Below the pieces are notes generated by a model that was given only the letters and a program-made list of their open reading frames with translations, was not told where the DNA came from and made no database searches. DNA of 64,000 bases from Ehretia macrophylla (taxonomy: Eukaryota > Streptophyta > Magnoliopsida > Boraginales > Ehretiaceae), in NCBI GenBank assembly GCA_037974665.1, contig CM075773.1, forward strand, positions 30,287,853 through 30,351,852, read 5' to 3'. A program made the position numbers and the translations under genes. The stretch's first letter is position 1; each line of letters opens with the position of its first letter. Shown here piece after piece: positions 59,401-64,000 of the stretch.

Positions 59401-61757
59401 CAATAGTTATGAGCACCAGAGCGACGAATACCTGGTCACAAGTCCCACGCCCTCTGTTTTCGGGCCCAGCCTCTACGTGAAGTGATGTTGTCTTGCCCAA
59501 GGTGCAACGTGATTCGGTAATAGAATTGTGATGGATTAGGTTTGTCATCCTTTTCGCGGCTCACGACATACGATCCGGGACGAAAAAACAGGGTAAAAGA
59601 AGAAAAGTATCCCAAAACTTATGAAAATATTCGATTTTGGGCTTCGAAAACAGGCGTAGGAGAGCACGCAAGGTGCCCCCATCGTAGAGCTCTCAGAGAG
59701 CTTTCTAACGGTATGCTGTGCGCTGCGTAACGCCTTATGGATCAAAAATTATGGGCACCGGAGCGACGGATACCTGGTCACAAGCCCCATGCCCTTTATT
59801 TGCGGGACCTACCTCTACGTCAAGTGAAGTTGTCTTGCCCAAGGTGCCGTGTGATTCGGTAATAGAATTGTAATGGATTAGCTTGTCGTCCTTTTCGCAG
59901 CTCACGACGTTTGATCCACGACGGAAAAATAGCGTAAAAGAAGAAAAGTGTCCCAAAACATATGAAAGTGTTTGATTTTAGTCACAGAAAATAGGCACAG
60001 CCGAGCACACTAGGTGCCCCCATCGTAGAGCACTCAGAGAGTGTTCCAACGGTATGCTGTACGCCGTGTAACTCCTTATGGATCAAAAAGTATGGGCACC
60101 AGAGTGACAGATACATGGTCACAAGCCCACGCCCTCTGTTTGCGGGCCCTGCCTCTATGTCAAGTGAAGTTGTCTTGCCCAAGGTGCCGTGTGATTCAGT
60201 AATAGAATTGTGATGGATTAGCTTGTCGTCCTTTTCGTGGTTCACGACATTTGATCCGTGATGAAAAAACAGCGTAAAAGAAGAAAAGTGTCCCAAAACT
60301 TATGAAAATGTTTGATTTTGGGCTAAAAAATCATGAGCACCGGAGCGACAGATACCTGGTCACAAGCCCCACGCCCTTTGCTTACGGGCCCTGCCTCTAC
60401 ATGAAGTGAAGTTGTCTTGTCCAAGGTGCCGTGGGATTTGGTAATAGAAATGTGATGGATTAGGTTGTCTTCCTTTTCACGGCTCACGACGTACGATCCG
60501 GGATGAAAAAACAGCGCAAAATAAGAAAAGTGTCCCAAAACTGTTGAAAACATATGATTCTGGGCTCCAAAAATAGGCGTAGCCGAGCAATCTTGATGTC
60601 TCCGTCGTAGAGCTCTCAAAAAGCTTTCCAACGGTATCCTGTGTGGCGTGTAACTCCTTACAAATCATTAGTTATGAGCTCCGGAGCGACGGATACCTGG
60701 TCACAAGCCCCACGCCCTCTGTTTGTGGGCCCAGCCTTTACATGAAGTGAAATTGTCTTGCCCAAGGTGCCGCGTGATTCGGTAATAGAAATGTGATGGA
60801 TTAGGTTGTCATCCTTTTCGCGGCTCATGACGTACGATCCGGGACGGAAAAAAATCGCAAAAGAAGAAAAGTAGCCCGAAATGGATGAAAATGTTCAATT
60901 TTGGGCTTTGCAAATAGGCACAATCAAGCAACTTCGATGCCTCCATCGTAGAGCTCTCGGAGAGCTTTCCAACGATATGCTGTGCACCGCGTAACTCCTT
61001 ATAGATCAAAAGTTATGGGCACCAGAGCGACGGAGACCTGGTCACAAGCCCCACGCCCTCCGGTTGTGGGCCCAGCCTCTACGTGAAGTGATGTTGTCTT
61101 GCCCAAGGTGCCGTGTGATTTGGTAATAGAAATGTGATGAATTAGGTTGTCATCTTTTTCATGGCTCACGACGTACGATTCGGGACAGAAAAATAGTGTA
61201 AAAGAAGAAAAATGTCCCAAAACTTATGAAAATGTTCGATTTTGGGCTCCGAAAATGGGCGCAGCCTAGCAGGCTTGGTGCCCCCGTCGTAGAGCTCTCA
61301 AAGAACTTTCCAACGGTATGCTGTGCGGTGAGTAACTCCTTACGGATCAAAAATTATGGGCACCGGAGCGACGGATACCTAGTTGTAATCCCCACGTCCT
61401 CTGTTTGCGGGCCCTGCCTCTACGTCAAGTGAAGTTGTCTTGCCCAAGGTATCGCGTGATTTGCTAAAATAATTGTGATAGATTAGGTTTTCGTCCTTTT
61501 TGCGGCTCAAGACGTACGATCCAGGATGAAAAAATAGCACAAAAGAAGAAAAGTGTCCCAAAATTGATGAAAACGTTCGATTTTGGGCTCTGAAAACAAG
61601 CGCAACCGGGCAAGCTTGGTGCCCCCGTCGTAGAGCTCTCGTAGAGCTTTCCAACGGTATGCTGTGCACCGTGTAACTACTTACAGATCAAAAGTTATGT
61701 GCACCGGAGCGACGAATACCTGATCATAAGCCCCACGCCCTTTGTTTGCAGACCCTG
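56433..61757. repeat. satellite array block D, about 16 monomers
   Basis: Same satellite and orientation. It opens with AAGTTGTCTTGCCCAAGG and ends with CAGACCCTG at the next LTR. One monomer near 60324 lacks about 100 bp between GATTTTGGGCT and CACCGGAGCG, and one near 57376 lacks the CGGAGCGACGGAT stretch. No gene is visible. Confidence 0.95.
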
Positions 61758-64000
61758 TGTCACGCCCCCACCCGGCCTATAAAGGTTAGACTAGGGTGTG
61801 ATCTAACATTCAAGTCATATCACATACTTAACCATTTATGAAGGTTTAACACTTAACTTTGGCCTAGACTCCACAAATTCTCCGGAAAACCAGCAGCATA
61901 ACGGTTGTAATTGGGCTCCGTAGCTTGACCTAATTCTCTAAACGCCTCAAAATTTACAATCTCAAATTCATTCCCAACTAAGATTACTATTTTTCATCAA
62001 TTGAAACGCCTACTAATTATCTTGAAGTCTCGTTTGATTAATAACCTAGCATGATGCTATGTCTTGTTTGTTTGTTTGTCCTCGTTACAGAAGTACCTAT
62101 TGATCTTGGCTTAACAATGAATACCTGCTTAAGATTGGATAGGTTCATTTTACTTACTCCTTGCCTGATACTTCATAATCCTATGATAGATACTAGCCAA
62201 TGACGATAGCAAAACGACCATAGTAGTGTCTATCTAGTTATTATCAGTACAAGCCAAAATTAGACCCCAAATTACAACGGGGTCTTTTACATTACAAACA
62301 TCAAGCAACATGAAAAGAAATAGTCTTCAAGCAGCATGGTGTTCACAAATGGCCATAATCAAGCAAAGCACATAGGACAGACAATCATTCCAAGAAATCA
62401 TCGTTAGGCACGTCGTCCTCGGGTACCTGTTCTTGATCTTCTTCACCTGAGATGATAAAAGAGGGTGAGTCCTTATGAACTCAGCGAGGGGGAACGAAAA
62501 ATAGGTTTTGAAACTCATTTTCTAGTTCAACTTATGAAATCCTTTTTTGCAAGCATGAATATATCACAAATAAGTACATAACAATAATATAAAAGTAAAG
62601 GAACACAATTACCCGTCTTTCCTCCCCGAGGTCTTCTAGGAACCAAGCGAGAGTACTTATACACATAGTGAAAAGGATATGGTGAGCTTTTGCTCTTAGT
62701 TCATTTCCGGTATTAGTTGTTGCGGCTGACTTCAAATCATCCCCTTATCACGCCAAACGGGTGTACTCCGGATGTACCCCGAAATCCTACGACCCAACTC
62801 TTTGAGGAAGTCTAGCCCCCAAGCGAGAGAGGGAATAGGACAATGGTAGTCACGGTTGCACCGGCAAGCCCGATGTCGCCCGGTGTGTGTGAACGCTACC
62901 ACGCCAGAATGAAAGGTTGCAACCTTGTATGCAATGCACATTTATGACATTTAATATATCACATTAGGAGGACAACAAAGTAGGTTGCCTCCGAGCAGTC
63001 ATAAGATTGCACATTGACAAGTAAACAAGCGAGGCACGATACGACAAGTAATTTCACTTGAAAGGCACATGGAGTTATATGAACATTAAACGGGCAGCCA
63101 TGTAACACACGTAAATCAAGTCATATAACTCATTTCAAAGCTCACGTAATCAATTAATAAGATTATTCATCATGCAACGGCATCTACGTGGGACCGGGTA
63201 CAAGAAAAGCCTACTTGTCAACATGTAATCATCAAGATCGCATTTAGGGCTACAATGGAAACTACGGGCAGCCTACTAAACATATAATTAAACACGATAT
63301 TCATAGGATCAACACTTAGTGAATTTACCTAGTCACTAGGGTTTCCATTTCGTGCTTACCCGTGCGATTAAGCCCCAAGTCAACTCAAAATCAATCTCAA
63401 GCCATGCATTGATTAGTTCATACACCCTCAAGTATTCAAAACAGTCCACACAACATCTCAATGCCACAATCCCAAGAATTTAATACAACAAGAGAAGCTA
63501 TAATAATTTTTCTAAGCATATCACTAAGTGAAACCCTCACTGCAATGGGCTGTTTTCTAACAATCGTTAAGACAAGCAAACAATCTCCAATTTCAGTGAA
63601 TAAGATGTCAAATTAAAGCTTAAGAAGTGAAATAAATTCAGAAACCAACCTCGCATCATTTGGAGTTCGGGTTCAATAGTTATACCAAAAACAGTGAGAC
63701 TGCACAAAACTGTCCAGATTTGTACACATTTCAATACTTGTCGTTTTTGAGGTCCTTAGGGTCACATTTAGCCTTAGTCCATTTCTGACAAAATTGTCCA
63801 GAAGCAAAGATAAAAATTTAAGAGCATGCATGTGGTTTTTTGAAAGATTTTCAAGAAGTTTTACCCCTCACCTTAGCAAAACAACAAGAAGATGCACAAG
63901 ACTCTTGGTGAAGCACAAAGTTGATCTTCTTCTTTGCTTAGCCAAGACACCACTCGATTTTCTCTATTTTTCCTAGCTTAGTGACCAAGTTTTTAGTAGG
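61758..64000 (-). mobile_element. gypsy LTR of the same family, cut by the window end
   Basis: On the minus strand its end is GGGTGGGGGCGTGACA (61758), and the sequence then follows the 5' LTR at 7073-10665 closely, including the GC-richer stretch (62720-62940) and the first of the 210-bp repeats (from 63717). The copy is shorter than its relatives in the second half and runs off the right edge. It may be a solo LTR or the LTR of a larger element; only sequence to the right can tell. The satellite flank ends CCCTG at 61757. Confidence 0.85.

Noticed and set aside
10666-61757. Dozens of open frames of 60-215 codons on both strands of the satellite, with similar proteins such as those reading GKTTSLHVEAGPANRGRG.
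   Set aside because: They are one sequence seen repeatedly. Many begin at TTG and not ATG, the frame rotates because 341 is not a multiple of three, and variation does not favour third codon positions by eye. I see no gene.

Overview
The window is repeat-only heterochromatin from a flowering plant, most likely a eudicot. The plant assignment rests on Ty3/gypsy and Ty1/copia families with initiator-tRNA-Met primer sites and plant-type Gag-Pol. I see no host gene, tRNA, rRNA or CRISPR array. The backbone is one head-to-tail satellite with a monomer of about 341 bp. It covers about 39 kb in four blocks (10666-34103, 37695-47144, 52485-53230, 56433-61757), roughly 114 monomers, all in the same orientation. 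LTR retrotransposons have been inserted into it.

Layout. 1-10665: the 5' part of a minus-strand Ty3/gypsy element, probably Tekay/Del-type chromovirus. It has an unusually long LTR of about 3.6 kb (7073-10665), a primer-binding site, gag, and a protease-RT-RNase H region running off the left edge. A second LTR of the same family (2528-6200) sits as a solo LTR inside its gag. 10666-34103: satellite, with higher-order repeats at 22.4-26.9 kb, a block shared between about 20 and 30 kb, and a 121-bp foreign insert at 18576-18696. 34104-37694: a solo LTR of the same gypsy family. 37695-47144: satellite with a trimeric higher-order repeat near its right end. 47145-52484: a complete-length but broken Ty1/copia element (Tnt1/Tork-like) with two 602-bp LTRs and a perfect 5-bp target duplication. 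52485-53230: satellite. 53231-56432: a partial gypsy LTR in the opposite orientation. 56433-61757: satellite. 61758-64000: another gypsy LTR cut by the window edge.

Order of events, by inference: the array came first; the gypsy elements inserted and mostly collapsed to solo LTRs, one inside a relative; the copia element came later (about 15 differences in 602 bp between its LTRs, order of one million years). Local amplification of satellite blocks of 3, 4 and 5 monomers is visible. The best candidate for something undescribed is the satellite itself: each monomer has helically phased A-tracts and a 15-bp dyad, variation concentrated at CpG sites, layered higher-order repeats, and retrotransposon junctions grouped in one part of the monomer. 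The many short reading frames in the array are by-products of its sequence.
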